64,000 nt of DNA from Paracoccus denitrificans (lineage in GTDB: Bacteria > Pseudomonadota > Alphaproteobacteria > Rhodobacterales > Rhodobacteraceae). The stretch spans positions 90,431 to 154,430 of the forward strand of contig VAFL01000009.1 in the NCBI GenBank assembly GCA_005768755.1, in the 5' to 3' direction. Position numbers and translations under genes: made by a program. Shown in pieces: positions 8,139-16,818 of this stretch (position 1 is the stretch's first letter; each line of letters starts with the position of its first letter). A model generated the notes under the pieces. It ran no database searches. It was not told the DNA's origin and saw nothing but the letters and a program-made list of their open reading frames with translations.

Positions 8139-10631
8139 ATGTCCTTCTTCACCGATATCAAGAACAGCTACCTTCAGTTTCGCGACAATCATTCCGGCAT
8201 CATGCTGAGCGGTCCGAATGTGACGGACGCCTCTGGCGCGAAGATCCTTTGTATCGAGCGGCAGTCGATGACCCCCCAACTGACCCGGTTCGACGGCTGG
8301 GCAGACGCGGATCGCGTGGTTATTTACGACAAGACCGGTCAAGAGGTCAGCTCAACCGTGCCGCATATACCGCGCCCCGATGTGCAGCGACTGCTGGGCA
8401 AGCCGCATGACCGGCTGGGGTTCACGCTCAGCACCGTGCAGCCGCCCCGAAATCTGCGGATGGTGGTGGTCAAGGACGGGATCGAGATCGACATGGACCC
8501 TGCCGCGCAACCGCTGATTTCGCGCGTGACAAGCGAGCTGCGCCTGAACCGGCGTTATCTTCGGACATTGACGGCGGCTGCGCCCGATATCTGGCGCTGG
8601 CTGCGCCATCGTGACCGCGACGCACGGCTGCGCGCGGGCCGGGTATTCCGCGCAGAGGGCGATGCCGCCCCGGTGCTGAGGCTGGATGCACTGACGGCAG
8701 ACCCGTGGCCCGAAGTGGCGCAGAACCACATCACCATTGTCGTGCCGGTCTATCAGGGTCTTCACCTGATCGATCCGGTCCTGACCCGCGTCAGGGACCA
8801 TACCGACCTGCCATGGCATCTGATCGTGGTCGACGACGCCTCGCCCGATCCAGAGGTGCAGACCCGCCTGCGATCCTGGCAGCAGGAGCTGACCGAAGAC
8901 CGAATGACCCTTATTGCTGCGCCGGAAAATCAGGGCTTCGTGGGTTCCGCAAATCTTGGACTGGCGGCGGCGGTGGCACGCGGGCACGATGTCGTGCTGC
9001 TGAATTCCGACGCACTGGTGCCGCATGGCTGGGCCAGCCGGCTGCTGCAGCCGATGCGCGCCATGCCGCGCGTGGCTTCGGTCACGCCCTTCTCGAACGA
9101 TGCCGAAATCGCGAATGTCCCGAAGATGGGCACACCCGTCGCACTTGAACCCGGCGAGGCCGACACGATCGACCAGGCGGCCACGACCCTGCACCTGAGT
9201 TCTGCCGCGGCCGATGTGCCGACCGGCGTCGGCTTCTGCATGGCGATGAATATCGAGGCGTTGCGGGAAAATCCCCAACTGGATACAGCGTTCGGCCGCG
9301 GCTATGGCGAGGAAGTCGACTGGTGCCAGAAAGCCGCCGCGCAGGGCTGGCGGAATTTGCTGACGGCTGGCCTGTTTGTCGAGCATCAGGGCGGACAGAC
9401 CTTCGGTTCCGAGGCGAAGATGGCACTGATCCGCCAGAATGGCGCGATCATTTCGGAACGCTATCCACAATTCGACGCCGAGGTGCAGGCCTTCATGGCG
9501 ACTGACCCGCTGGCTGTGCAGCGCTTGTTGCTGGGCATCCGCTTTGCCACGGAACGGGCCGCAGGGCGGGGCCGCCGGTTGTCGGTCTTTCTTGGTCACG
9601 GCATGGGCGGCGGGGCAGAAATCTACCTGGCCCAACGGATCCAGGCAGAGGTCGAACAGACCGGCCATGCGGTCGTGCTGCGCGTCATGCCAGATGCAAG
9701 CTGGCAGTTGGAACTGCATTCGCCCGCCGGAATTACATGCGGGACGACTCGCGACATAAGCGATCTGCTGCCGATCTTCGGAAACCCGCACGGGCTGGAT
9801 ATCATTTATTCCTGCGGCGTTGGCGCGCCACGACCGCTGGATATTCCGAAGGCGCTTCTTGCCCTCGCCAGCTACCCGGACATGCGACTTGAGGTCACAT
9901 TCAACGATTATTTCCCGATCAGCCCGTCCTACACGCTGCTGGACAGCACAGGTGCCTTCACCATGCCGCCAGCGCAGACCGATCCCGCGCATCGGTTCGT
10001 CGGACCGGACGGTCACACGATCGGATTGGCCGATTGGCAGAAGGGCTGGGGGCAGTTGATGGAGCGTGCCGATCAGCTGACCGTCTTCTCGAAAAGTTCG
10101 GCCGAAATCGTGGGCGCCACCTGGCCCCGGCTTGTCAACCGGATCGCGTTGCGGCCGCATAAACTGCCCGAACCGGTGCCGGCCATGCCTGCGACACGGG
10201 ACGACGGGCCGGTCATCGGTGTGCTGGGCAATATCAGCCGCGCGAAAGGGGCCGAGGTCCTGTCGCGTCTGTCAGCGGAACTGGCAAGGACCGGGGCAGG
10301 AAAAATTGTCCTGATCGGCAATATCGAACCCGGCTTCAAGCTGGAGCGTCCGTCGCTTTCCACTGGCAGTTATCAGGTCAGCCAACTTCCGCAGCTTGTG
10401 GCACGGCACGGTATAACACGCTGGTATTTCCCCTCGATCTGGCCTGAAACCTTTTCCTATGTCGTCCACGAAATGATCGCCACCGGCCTGCCGGTGTGGA
10501 GTTTCGACATCGGCGCCCAACGCGATGCCGTTGCGAATGCGCTTCAAGCCGGGCAAAAGGGGGGTGTGTTGCCGCTTGAGGGTGGAAATTACGACGTGCA
10601 GGCCATCGTAAAGACCATTACAGCCGCCTGA
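8139..10631 (+). CDS. Bifunctional glycosyltransferase (GT2 plus GT4)
   Basis: An 830-residue protein with a beta-rich N-terminal part (1-190), a GT2 domain from about residue 197 (ITIVVPVYQG, VVDDASPD, LLNSDALVP near 287, GYGEEVDWCQ near 390) and a C-terminal GT-B/GT4-like domain from about 480 (GHGMGGGAEIYL, GVLGNISRAKG near 694, then SIWPETFSYVVHEMIATGLP near 767, where the glutamate of the donor site would be). I start it at the ATG at 8139; a longer in-frame extension would run back into the upstream glycosyltransferase gene, whose stop is 4 bases away. The shared GT2-GT4 order suggests that the two proteins act successively on the same glycan. Specific linkage unknown. Confidence 0.84.
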   Translation: MSFFTDIKNSYLQFRDNHSGIMLSGPNVTDASGAKILCIERQSMTPQLTRFDGWADADRVVIYDKTGQEVSSTVPHIPRPDVQRLLGKPHDRLGFTLSTVQPPRNLRMVVVKDGIEIDMDPAAQPLISRVTSELRLNRRYLRTLTAAAPDIWRWLRHRDRDARLRAGRVFRAEGDAAPVLRLDALTADPWPEVAQNHITIVVPVYQGLHLIDPVLTRVRDHTDLPWHLIVVDDASPDPEVQTRLRSWQQELTEDRMTLIAAPENQGFVGSANLGLAAAVARGHDVVLLNSDALVPHGWASRLLQPMRAMPRVASVTPFSNDAEIANVPKMGTPVALEPGEADTIDQAATTLHLSSAAADVPTGVGFCMAMNIEALRENPQLDTAFGRGYGEEVDWCQKAAAQGWRNLLTAGLFVEHQGGQTFGSEAKMALIRQNGAIISERYPQFDAEVQAFMATDPLAVQRLLLGIRFATERAAGRGRRLSVFLGHGMGGGAEIYLAQRIQAEVEQTGHAVVLRVMPDASWQLELHSPAGITCGTTRDISDLLPIFGNPHGLDIIYSCGVGAPRPLDIPKALLALASYPDMRLEVTFNDYFPISPSYTLLDSTGAFTMPPAQTDPAHRFVGPDGHTIGLADWQKGWGQLMERADQLTVFSKSSAEIVGATWPRLVNRIALRPHKLPEPVPAMPATRDDGPVIGVLGNISRAKGAEVLSRLSAELARTGAGKIVLIGNIEPGFKLERPSLSTGSYQVSQLPQLVARHGITRWYFPSIWPETFSYVVHEMIATGLPVWSFDIGAQRDAVANALQAGQKGGVLPLEGGNYDVQAIVKTITAA

Positions 10632-10657
10632 GGCGTTGTCGATCACTTGCGGAATGA

Positions 10658-11515
10658 ATGATGTCCAATCGGTTCAAGAACTATATCTCCACGCGATTTC
10701 CGGGAAAGGTCCGATCCCCGGCGGAAGCGACCGCAAAGGGTGCGGGCGCCTTCACGGATGCACATGAAACACGGCTCATCCAGCATTTCGAGGGGCGCGT
10801 CGCATTCGATGGCAGCGCGCCGGTTCTTCCCTACGGTCTGGTGATCCTTGCGTTCACGAACCGCTCCGGCTCGAACATGTTGGCGGATTATCTGCGTCAG
10901 ACCCGAAAGGTGACCGGGCTGGGCGAATATCTGAACCATGTCACGACCATAAAGCAGACAACCGAGAAAAAGATCGACAGCTTCCCGGACTATGTCGCGC
11001 ATCTGGCTGGTTCGCTGACGCGCGACAACCAGCAATTCGGGGTCAAGGCCTCGGCCGAGCAGTTGCGCTTCCTGAAGCGCTGGCGGATCACGGACATGTT
11101 CCAGAAGGTCAGCGTGGTCCATGTTCACCGGGACGACCTGCTGGCGCAGGCAGTATCGCTGTGGATCGCGGTGCAGACCGGGCAGTGGACCAGTCTGCAG
11201 AAACGCCACAGCGATGATGTATCTGTCGACCTCGACGCCATCACAGCGATCACCCGCGATATCACCACCGAAGACGGACTGATCCGCCAGTTCTGCGGCT
11301 TCGAAGGGCTGAACTACGTTTCGCTGAGCTATGAGGAGGTCATCGCCGATGTCAGCGCTGCCGTGAAACGGGTTGGCGCGAGCGTTGGATTTGACGCATC
11401 GAAGGTCAAATTCAAGGCACCACGGATCGGCAAGCAGGCCAGCGACCTGAACGAACAGATCCTGACGCAGCTTCGTCAACATCTTCGGCAGTGGCCGGAT
11501 GGCGACGCAGGCTAG
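10658..11515 (+). CDS. Stf0-family sulfotransferase
   Basis: A 285-residue PAPS-dependent sulfotransferase resembling mycobacterial Stf0, which transfers sulfate to a sugar hydroxyl. The 5'-phosphosulfate loop is visible as FTNRSGSNML (near residue 67). The family-specific segment VHVHRDDLLAQAVSLWIA with TGQW (near 150-175) contains the arginine expected to bind the 3'-phosphate. There is no signal peptide, so the reaction is cytoplasmic. The gene lies 26 bases after the glycosyltransferase gene and overlaps no other coding region if the next gene starts at 11578. Its place in the polysaccharide block suggests that the exported glycan or a glycolipid is sulfated. ATG codons at 10658 and 10661 are equally possible starts. 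Confidence 0.8.
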   Translation: MMSNRFKNYISTRFPGKVRSPAEATAKGAGAFTDAHETRLIQHFEGRVAFDGSAPVLPYGLVILAFTNRSGSNMLADYLRQTRKVTGLGEYLNHVTTIKQTTEKKIDSFPDYVAHLAGSLTRDNQQFGVKASAEQLRFLKRWRITDMFQKVSVVHVHRDDLLAQAVSLWIAVQTGQWTSLQKRHSDDVSVDLDAITAITRDITTEDGLIRQFCGFEGLNYVSLSYEEVIADVSAAVKRVGASVGFDASKVKFKAPRIGKQASDLNEQILTQLRQHLRQWPDGDAG

Positions 11516-11577
11516 GACGCCTGCGCATGCTGAGGGATCGTATCAGACACAGTGATCAAAACGGACCGGATCGTCCC

Positions 11578-12720
11578 ATGAAGGTTCTGACGGTCTTCGG
11601 CACCAGGCCCGAAGCGATCAAGATGGCACCGGTGGCGAAGGCGGTCGCCGCCGATCCGCGTTTTGAAGGCCGTGTCTGCGTGACGGGTCAGCACCGCCAG
11701 ATGCTGGATCAGGTGACGGCCCTGTTTGGCCTGACGCCTGATTACGATCTGGATGTGATGCAGGCGGGTCAGGATCTCTACGGGGTCACTGCCGCGATCC
11801 TTACAGGGATGAAGCCGGTTCTGGAAGCAGAGCGTCCTGACATCGTGCTGGTCCACGGCGACACCGCCACGACGCTGACCGCCACGCTTGCCGCCTTTTA
11901 CGCACAAGTTCCGGTCGGCCATGTCGAGGCAGGTCTGCGCACGGGCAACCTTTATGCGCCTTGGCCAGAGGAGGGGAACCGCCGTGTCACCGGCGCATTG
12001 GCGACGTTTCATTTCGCCCCGACCGAAACCGCGCGCCAGGCGCTGCTTCGTGAAGGCGTGCCGGATCAACGGATCTTCGTCACCGGCAATACGGTGATCG
12101 ACGCGCTGATGGAGGTGACAAACCGCTTCAAGACCCAGCCTGAACTGGCCCAGGGCATCGCCGGCGGCTTTGATTTCCTGAAACCCGAACGGCGCATGAT
12201 ACTGGTTACAGGTCATCGCCGCGAAAGCTTTGGCGGCGGTTTCGAACGGATCTGCGCCGCACTTGCCCGTATCGCCGGGCGTTTCGGCGATGTCGACATT
12301 GTCTATCCCGTGCATATGAACCCGAATGTCCGCGGACCGGTCAATCGCCTTCTGGCAGATCATTCCAACATCCATCTGATCGAGCCGCAGGATTATCTGC
12401 CCTTCGTCTGGCTGATGAACCGCTGCGACATGATCATCACCGATTCAGGTGGAATTCAGGAAGAAGCCCCCTCGCTTGGCAAGCCGGTTCTGGTCATGCG
12501 TGACACGACCGAACGTCCCGAGGCACTGGAAGCGGGCACCGTCAAGCTTGTCGGTACGGACAGTGATCGAATCTTTGAAGCCGCCGCGCAACTGCTGACG
12601 GACAAGGCCGCCTATCAACGGATGAGCGTGGCCCACAATCCTTATGGTGACGGCAGGGCCACGGGGCGCATTCTTTCGGCACTTGCCGAATTCTGGGCGC
12701 AGCGCGCGCCCCAGCACTGA
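11578..12720 (+). CDS. wecB: UDP-N-acetylglucosamine 2-epimerase (non-hydrolysing)
   Basis: Converts UDP-GlcNAc to UDP-ManNAc, a precursor for surface polysaccharides. At 380 residues it has the family's normal length. Motifs include VFGTRPEAIKMAPV at the N-terminus, VHGDTATT, GHVEAGLRTGN, VTGHRRES with the UDP-binding arginine, and TDSGGIQEEAPSLGKP near the C-terminus. I chose the ATG at 11578, where homology begins; an upstream ATG at 11491 would overlap the sulfotransferase gene by 25 bases and add a basic unconserved tail. Last gene of the polysaccharide block. No dehydrogenase (WecC) follows, so ManNAc itself or a product of distant genes may be used. Confidence 0.95.
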   Translation: MKVLTVFGTRPEAIKMAPVAKAVAADPRFEGRVCVTGQHRQMLDQVTALFGLTPDYDLDVMQAGQDLYGVTAAILTGMKPVLEAERPDIVLVHGDTATTLTATLAAFYAQVPVGHVEAGLRTGNLYAPWPEEGNRRVTGALATFHFAPTETARQALLREGVPDQRIFVTGNTVIDALMEVTNRFKTQPELAQGIAGGFDFLKPERRMILVTGHRRESFGGGFERICAALARIAGRFGDVDIVYPVHMNPNVRGPVNRLLADHSNIHLIEPQDYLPFVWLMNRCDMIITDSGGIQEEAPSLGKPVLVMRDTTERPEALEAGTVKLVGTDSDRIFEAAAQLLTDKAAYQRMSVAHNPYGDGRATGRILSALAEFWAQRAPQH

Positions 12721-12751
12721 CAACCGACGCCGCCCCCCGCCTGGGCATGTA

Positions 12752-13063
12752 TCACTCTGCGGCCAGTTGTTGCGCGACGGTTTCAATTGCCGCCAGATAT
12801 TCTGCACCGCCAGCCTCGCGGCCCTTGTCGAGGCTGTTCGCAAAGCCCTTGATCCGGTCATAGGATTCGGTGACCTGCTGGGCGCGAAGCGGCATCCGCT
12901 CGTTCAGTTCCAGAAACTGCTCGGCGGCGAGTGCCAGCAGCAGGTGGCCGGCGGCATCCTCGGGCGCGCCTGCGGCAGCACGGCGCAGGACCGACACCAC
13001 CTCGTGATAGGCGTGAATGCTTTTGCCATTCGTTTCGATCTCACCGATTTTTTCACTGAACAT
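12752..13063 (-). CDS. Small hypothetical protein, last gene of the pyr/TRAP operon
   Basis: A 103-residue predicted helical, acidic protein without membrane segments or a signal peptide; I do not recognise the family. A GGAG six bases upstream supports the ATG at 13063 (MFSEKIGEIE). An alternative ATG at 13078 overlaps the pyrE stop as ATGA and would add five residues. Its position directly after pyrE suggests co-transcription with the orotate-related genes. It could be an accessory or regulatory subunit, but nothing in the sequence shows what it does. Confidence 0.6.
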   Translation of the reverse strand: MFSEKIGEIETNGKSIHAYHEVVSVLRRAAAGAPEDAAGHLLLALAAEQFLELNERMPLRAQQVTESYDRIKGFANSLDKGREAGGAEYLAAIETVAQQLAAE

Positions 13064-13074
13064 CGCTGTCTCCT

Positions 13075-13770
13075 TCATCCTGTTCCGATACGGGTTGCAC
13101 CGCCATGTTCGCCCGACCACTCCAGCGGAGCATGCAGAAACTGTTCCAGATCGGTCAGTTCAGCCTGCCCGAAAACGCCCATTTCGCGGGCAGCTTCCAG
13201 CACAGCCCACCAGTCGGCCAGCCAATGCAGGCGCAGCCCGTTCCGGGACAGGCTCGCCTGCGTGTCGGTATAGATATTATAGAAAAACAGCACCACCGCA
13301 TCATCGACGACGGCACCCGCACGACGCAACGCCTTGCAGAATTGCAACTTGCTTGCGCCGTCGGTGGTCAGATCCTCGATCAGCAGCACGCGCGCGCCGG
13401 GGTCCAGATCGCCCTCGATACTGGCCTGCGGACCAAGGCCACGTGGCGATTTTCGCACGAAAACCATAGGCAGCGACAGCTTCGCGGCAATCCAGGACGC
13501 GAAGGGAATGCCGGCACTTTCCCCGCCTGCGACCACGTCGAAACTTGCCCGCCCGATGTCGCGGTCGATGGTGGCCAGCAAAAAGTCCAGAAGCGTCCCA
13601 CGCAAAGCGGGATAGCTGATGACGCGCTTGCAATCGACATAGACCGGGCTGGCAAGGCCAGAGGTGAACATGAAGGGCCGGTCGGTCGCGAAGCGGATCG
13701 CGCCAAGTTCCAGCAACATCCGCGCGCTCATCCGCGCCATCAGCTTCTGATCTGGGAAATGCTGGGCCAT
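13075..13770 (-). CDS. pyrE: Orotate phosphoribosyltransferase
   Basis: Joins orotate to PRPP to give OMP, the last step but one of UMP synthesis, in the cytoplasm. The PRPP-binding loop is VLLIEDLTTDGASK, the alphaproteobacterial variant of the usual VVDDVxTxG motif. FTSGLASPVYVDCKR and FVRKSPRGLG carry the expected orotate/PRPP contact residues. At 231 residues it is slightly longer than the E. coli enzyme. The in-frame sequence continues upstream to 13953, but that part overlaps the hydrolase gene and does not look coding; ATG 13770 is the natural start. It is the seventh gene of an operon headed by a TRAP transporter, an unusual setting for a biosynthetic pyrE. Confidence 0.93.
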   Translation of the reverse strand: MAQHFPDQKLMARMSARMLLELGAIRFATDRPFMFTSGLASPVYVDCKRVISYPALRGTLLDFLLATIDRDIGRASFDVVAGGESAGIPFASWIAAKLSLPMVFVRKSPRGLGPQASIEGDLDPGARVLLIEDLTTDGASKLQFCKALRRAGAVVDDAVVLFFYNIYTDTQASLSRNGLRLHWLADWWAVLEAAREMGVFGQAELTDLEQFLHAPLEWSGEHGGATRIGTG

Positions 13771-13789
13771 GGCGTTCCTTACTCGGACC

Positions 13790-15067
13790 TTACTTTGACG
13801 TGTTCGACAGATATTGCAGCATGATCCGGGCGCCGACCACAAGATCATCGATCTCCATCGCCTCATCCGGGTTATGCGAGCCGTTGCGATTGCGCACGAA
13901 CACCATGCCAGAGGGCACGCCCGCATTTGCAAAGACCGCCGCATCATGACCACCGCCCGATGGCATTGTCATGGGTTCGACCCCTAGCGCGGACATGGCT
14001 GCCTGAAGCCCCGCGATAATGCGCTGATCCATCAGCGCGGGTGCCGTCTGAATGGCCGGACCGGTTGCGAAGCCAACCTTGCGACGCGCGGCGATATCGT
14101 CCATTTCGGTTGCCAGCAGGTCCTGCATTCCGCTGAGCGTCTGGCGGTCCTGGCTGCGGATATCAAGGCTGAACGTGACCTGATCGGGAATGCGCGACAT
14201 GGCATGGCTGGCCGGATCGGTGCCGACCATCCCCGCTGTCACCACCAGATCGCCGCCGGTCTGCACGATGGTCGACCAGCTTTCGTCCAGCCGGTTCAGC
14301 AGGTCGGCCATGGCCATCACCGGATCACGACGATAGGCGCGCGGGACGGCCCCGGAATGCCCGGCCTCGCCCGACACGACAATATTGCGGAAGCGCAGGT
14401 TGCCCCGAATGCCGGACACGGCGGCCGCAGGCAGCCCCCGCTCGGCAAGAAGCGGGCCCTGTTCGATATGCAGTTCCAGATAACCGGCGATGCGGGACAA
14501 ATCAGCAAGCGGCTGTTGGCCACTCAGCGCCGCACCCGGCACCCCCAGATCCGTCAGGTGATCGTGCAGACTGCGCGCATCACCCTTGTGACAGGCCGCC
14601 GCCTCGTCCGCCGCAAGCGATCCGGTCAACACTTTCGATGCGATATAGCACGGCCCGAACCATGCGCTTTCCTCGGCCCGCATGGCGATGGCATGGACGG
14701 GCAGGGGCAGCACCAGCCCCTCGCGCACAGAGGCGCGCAGGCACATCATCGAGGCAACGACCCCGGCCAGCCCGTCGAAATTACCGCCCTGTGGAACGGA
14801 ATCGACATGGCTGCCGGTCAGCACATAGCGCGGCGCGTCCTTCTGCCCGGGGAGCGCGTAGACCGAGTTCTGGCCTGCATCCCGCCACGCCTCCAGTCCG
14901 GCCTCGCGCGCGCAGTCGTCCAGATAATCCAGCACCCGCGTCTCAAGTTCTGACAGCGCAGGGCGGCTGACGCCGGCAGTATCGGGCGACATTGCAGCGA
15001 TCTGGTCGAACAGGCTGGCGGCCCAGGCCGCATCATCGGCATTGATCGCATTCCCCGGCAGGGTCAT
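13790..15067 (-). CDS. M20-family Zn-dependent amidohydrolase (carbamoylase / allantoate amidohydrolase type)
   Basis: Cytoplasmic 425-residue metallo-amidase of the hydantoinase/carbamoylase group, which removes the carbamoyl group from N-carbamoyl amino acids or ureido acids. The metal ligands are visible in order: GSHVDSVP (His), GNFDGLAG (bridging Asp), AEESAWFG (Glu), ELHIEQGP (His) and GGGHDAAV (His). Its first four bases overlap the pyrD stop. Between dihydroorotate dehydrogenase and PyrE, the most economical substrate is N-carbamoyl-aspartate (ureidosuccinate), giving aspartate, CO2 and ammonia; that is inference. Allantoate or beta-ureidopropionate remain possible by sequence alone. 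Confidence 0.85.
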   Translation of the reverse strand: MTLPGNAINADDAAWAASLFDQIAAMSPDTAGVSRPALSELETRVLDYLDDCAREAGLEAWRDAGQNSVYALPGQKDAPRYVLTGSHVDSVPQGGNFDGLAGVVASMMCLRASVREGLVLPLPVHAIAMRAEESAWFGPCYIASKVLTGSLAADEAAACHKGDARSLHDHLTDLGVPGAALSGQQPLADLSRIAGYLELHIEQGPLLAERGLPAAAVSGIRGNLRFRNIVVSGEAGHSGAVPRAYRRDPVMAMADLLNRLDESWSTIVQTGGDLVVTAGMVGTDPASHAMSRIPDQVTFSLDIRSQDRQTLSGMQDLLATEMDDIAARRKVGFATGPAIQTAPALMDQRIIAGLQAAMSALGVEPMTMPSGGGHDAAVFANAGVPSGMVFVRNRNGSHNPDEAMEIDDLVVGARIMLQYLSNTSK

Positions 15068-16008
15068 GGCGCCGCCTCAGCGAAGATCATCGAATCCGGC
15101 GCCGCATCGTCGCGGACAGAGCCGATGATCTGATCCATCCGTGCAATGTTATTGGCATCCATCCATGCCGAAAGTTCCCCGATCAGGCGCGGCATGATGG
15201 CGGGTTCAAGGAAGCTGGCGGTTCCGACCTGCACCGCGCTTGCGCCCGCGATCAGGTATTCCAGCACGTCCTGCAGCGTCGAGATTCCGCCGCAGCCGAT
15301 GACCGGAATATCGACAGACCGCGCCGCCTGATAAGCCATGCGCAGCGTGATCGGCTTCAGCGACGGACCCGACAGCCCGCCCATCAGATTGCCAAGGCGC
15401 GGCTTGCGGCTGTCCACATCAATCGCCATGGCCAGAAGCGTGTTCGCAACGACCAGAGCATCCGCGCCGGACGCCTCTGCCGCCTGCGCAACCTCGACCG
15501 TCTGGCCGGTATTGGGCGACAGTTTCGCCCAGATCGGCAGATCCGTCGCGGTCCGCAACGCCGCCATCGCGCGCATGGTGGTTTCGGGACGCATGGCGAA
15601 AGCCTTGCCGTCCTCCTCGATATTCGGGCAGGAGATATTGGCCTCGATCGCGGCGACGCCGGGTTGACTGACCTGCGAACAAAGCCGCGCGAAATCATCC
15701 GCCGTTCCGGCCGAGATGCTGACCACCAGGGGCACGTCCCATTGCCGGTAGACCGGGATCACGTGATCGACGAAGTAATCGACCCCCTTGGACGGAATGC
15801 CAATGGAATTCAGCATCCCGCCCGCCACCTCGCAGACGCGGGGCGTCGGGTTGCCGCCGCGCGTTTCGGCGGTGATCGTCTTGGTCACATGCGCGCCCAA
15901 CGTTTCAAGGTCAAACACCTGCGCCAGTTCATCCGTGAAGGTGCCGGATGCCGGCATGATCGGGTTTTTCAGGCGAAGCGCGCCCAGCCGTGTCGTCAGA
16001 TCCGCCAT
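15064..16008 (-). CDS. pyrD: Dihydroorotate dehydrogenase B, catalytic subunit (class 1B)
   Basis: FMN enzyme interconverting dihydroorotate and orotate. At 314 residues, without the N-terminal membrane helix of class 2 enzymes, and with the class-1 catalytic cysteine in EANISCPNIE, it is a class 1B subunit, which uses NAD through the partner PyrK. Other motifs are NPIMPASGTF at the N-terminus and GCGGISTLQDVLEYLIAGAS in the phosphate-binding region. PyrK lies immediately upstream and overlaps it in an ATGA-type junction. Many alphaproteobacteria make pyrimidines with the quinone-linked class 2 enzyme, so a 1B enzyme beside a TRAP transporter suggests a separate, possibly reversible or catabolic role. 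Confidence 0.93.
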   Translation of the reverse strand: MADLTTRLGALRLKNPIMPASGTFTDELAQVFDLETLGAHVTKTITAETRGGNPTPRVCEVAGGMLNSIGIPSKGVDYFVDHVIPVYRQWDVPLVVSISAGTADDFARLCSQVSQPGVAAIEANISCPNIEEDGKAFAMRPETTMRAMAALRTATDLPIWAKLSPNTGQTVEVAQAAEASGADALVVANTLLAMAIDVDSRKPRLGNLMGGLSGPSLKPITLRMAYQAARSVDIPVIGCGGISTLQDVLEYLIAGASAVQVGTASFLEPAIMPRLIGELSAWMDANNIARMDQIIGSVRDDAAPDSMIFAEAAP

Positions 16009-16817
16009 CAAGCCCCCATCGCCTCGGCCATGTCGAAGACCGGGCCTTCGGCGCAAACGCGCAATTGCACGATGCCGTCCGGTTTGCGGAAGGACCGGAC
16101 GCAGCACTGGCACATGCCGATGCCGCAGGCCATCTGCTGTTCAAGCGCGACCTGCCCCGGCAGACCATGGGCCGCCGCCACCTGCTGACACAGCCGCAGC
16201 AGCCGGTTCGAACCGCAGGTGAAGATCGCGTTGACGCGCCCCGCTGCGACCAGATCCTCGATCACCGGGCGCAGGGCTTCGGGGGTCGAGGTGCCGGCAT
16301 CGTCGGTCACGGTGATCACATCGGCACCAAGATCCCTGAACATCTCGACTGACATCACGACATCCTCGCGCCGGGCGCTGCAGATCGCGGTCAGGCGGCG
16401 ACCGCTGTCGCGCGCGGCATGGGCCAACGGGGCCAGCGTCGCCAGACCGACACCGCGCGCCACCAGCAGCAGATGCTGCCAGCCCTCATCCAGCGTAAAT
16501 CCGTTGCCCAGAGGTCCCAGCACATCCATCCGGTCGCCCGGGCGCAAACCGGCCAGCGTGCCTGTGCCAAGACCCGCGACCTTGTAAAGGAAATGCAACT
16601 CCTCGCGGTCGGGCAGGGCGGCGTAAATGCTCATCGGGCGGCGCAGGAAGGGTGCCGACTGACCGGTGACCGGGCACAGCAGATGGAAGAACTGCCCAGG
16701 CCTGCAGCGCGCCATCAGATCGGCGGGCGCGCGCAGGATAAGCTGGCGGTATTCGGCATTCACCATGTCGTTCGACAGGACCGGCAGGGCGAGCTGGCGG
16801 ATCGGGAAATCGAGCAT
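16008..16817 (-). CDS. pyrK: Dihydroorotate dehydrogenase B, electron-transfer subunit
   Basis: FAD and [2Fe-2S] subunit that passes electrons between PyrD and NAD(H). Residues 1-100 form the FAD-binding barrel (RRPMSIY for the flavin phosphate), the middle part is the NAD-binding domain, and the C-terminus carries the cluster ligands in MACGIGMCQCCVR followed by a distal cysteine in RVCAEGPVF. At 269 residues it is of normal length. The gene begins one base after the TRAP large-subunit stop and ends on the pyrD start, so all three are tightly coupled. Confidence 0.92.
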   Translation of the reverse strand: MLDFPIRQLALPVLSNDMVNAEYRQLILRAPADLMARCRPGQFFHLLCPVTGQSAPFLRRPMSIYAALPDREELHFLYKVAGLGTGTLAGLRPGDRMDVLGPLGNGFTLDEGWQHLLLVARGVGLATLAPLAHAARDSGRRLTAICSARREDVVMSVEMFRDLGADVITVTDDAGTSTPEALRPVIEDLVAAGRVNAIFTCGSNRLLRLCQQVAAAHGLPGQVALEQQMACGIGMCQCCVRSFRKPDGIVQLRVCAEGPVFDMAEAMGA

Positions 16818-16818
16818 C

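Noticed and set aside
8352..10160. A 602-codon minus-strand frame opposite the second glycosyltransferase gene.
   Set aside because: It mirrors a clear GT2-GT4 gene; high GC makes long open antisense frames common. The translation is rich in His, Arg and Gln with no recognisable domain.
11491..11577. Extended N-terminus for WecB from the ATG at 11491.
   Set aside because: The extra 29 residues are basic, non-conserved and overlap the sulfotransferase gene; family homology starts at 11578.
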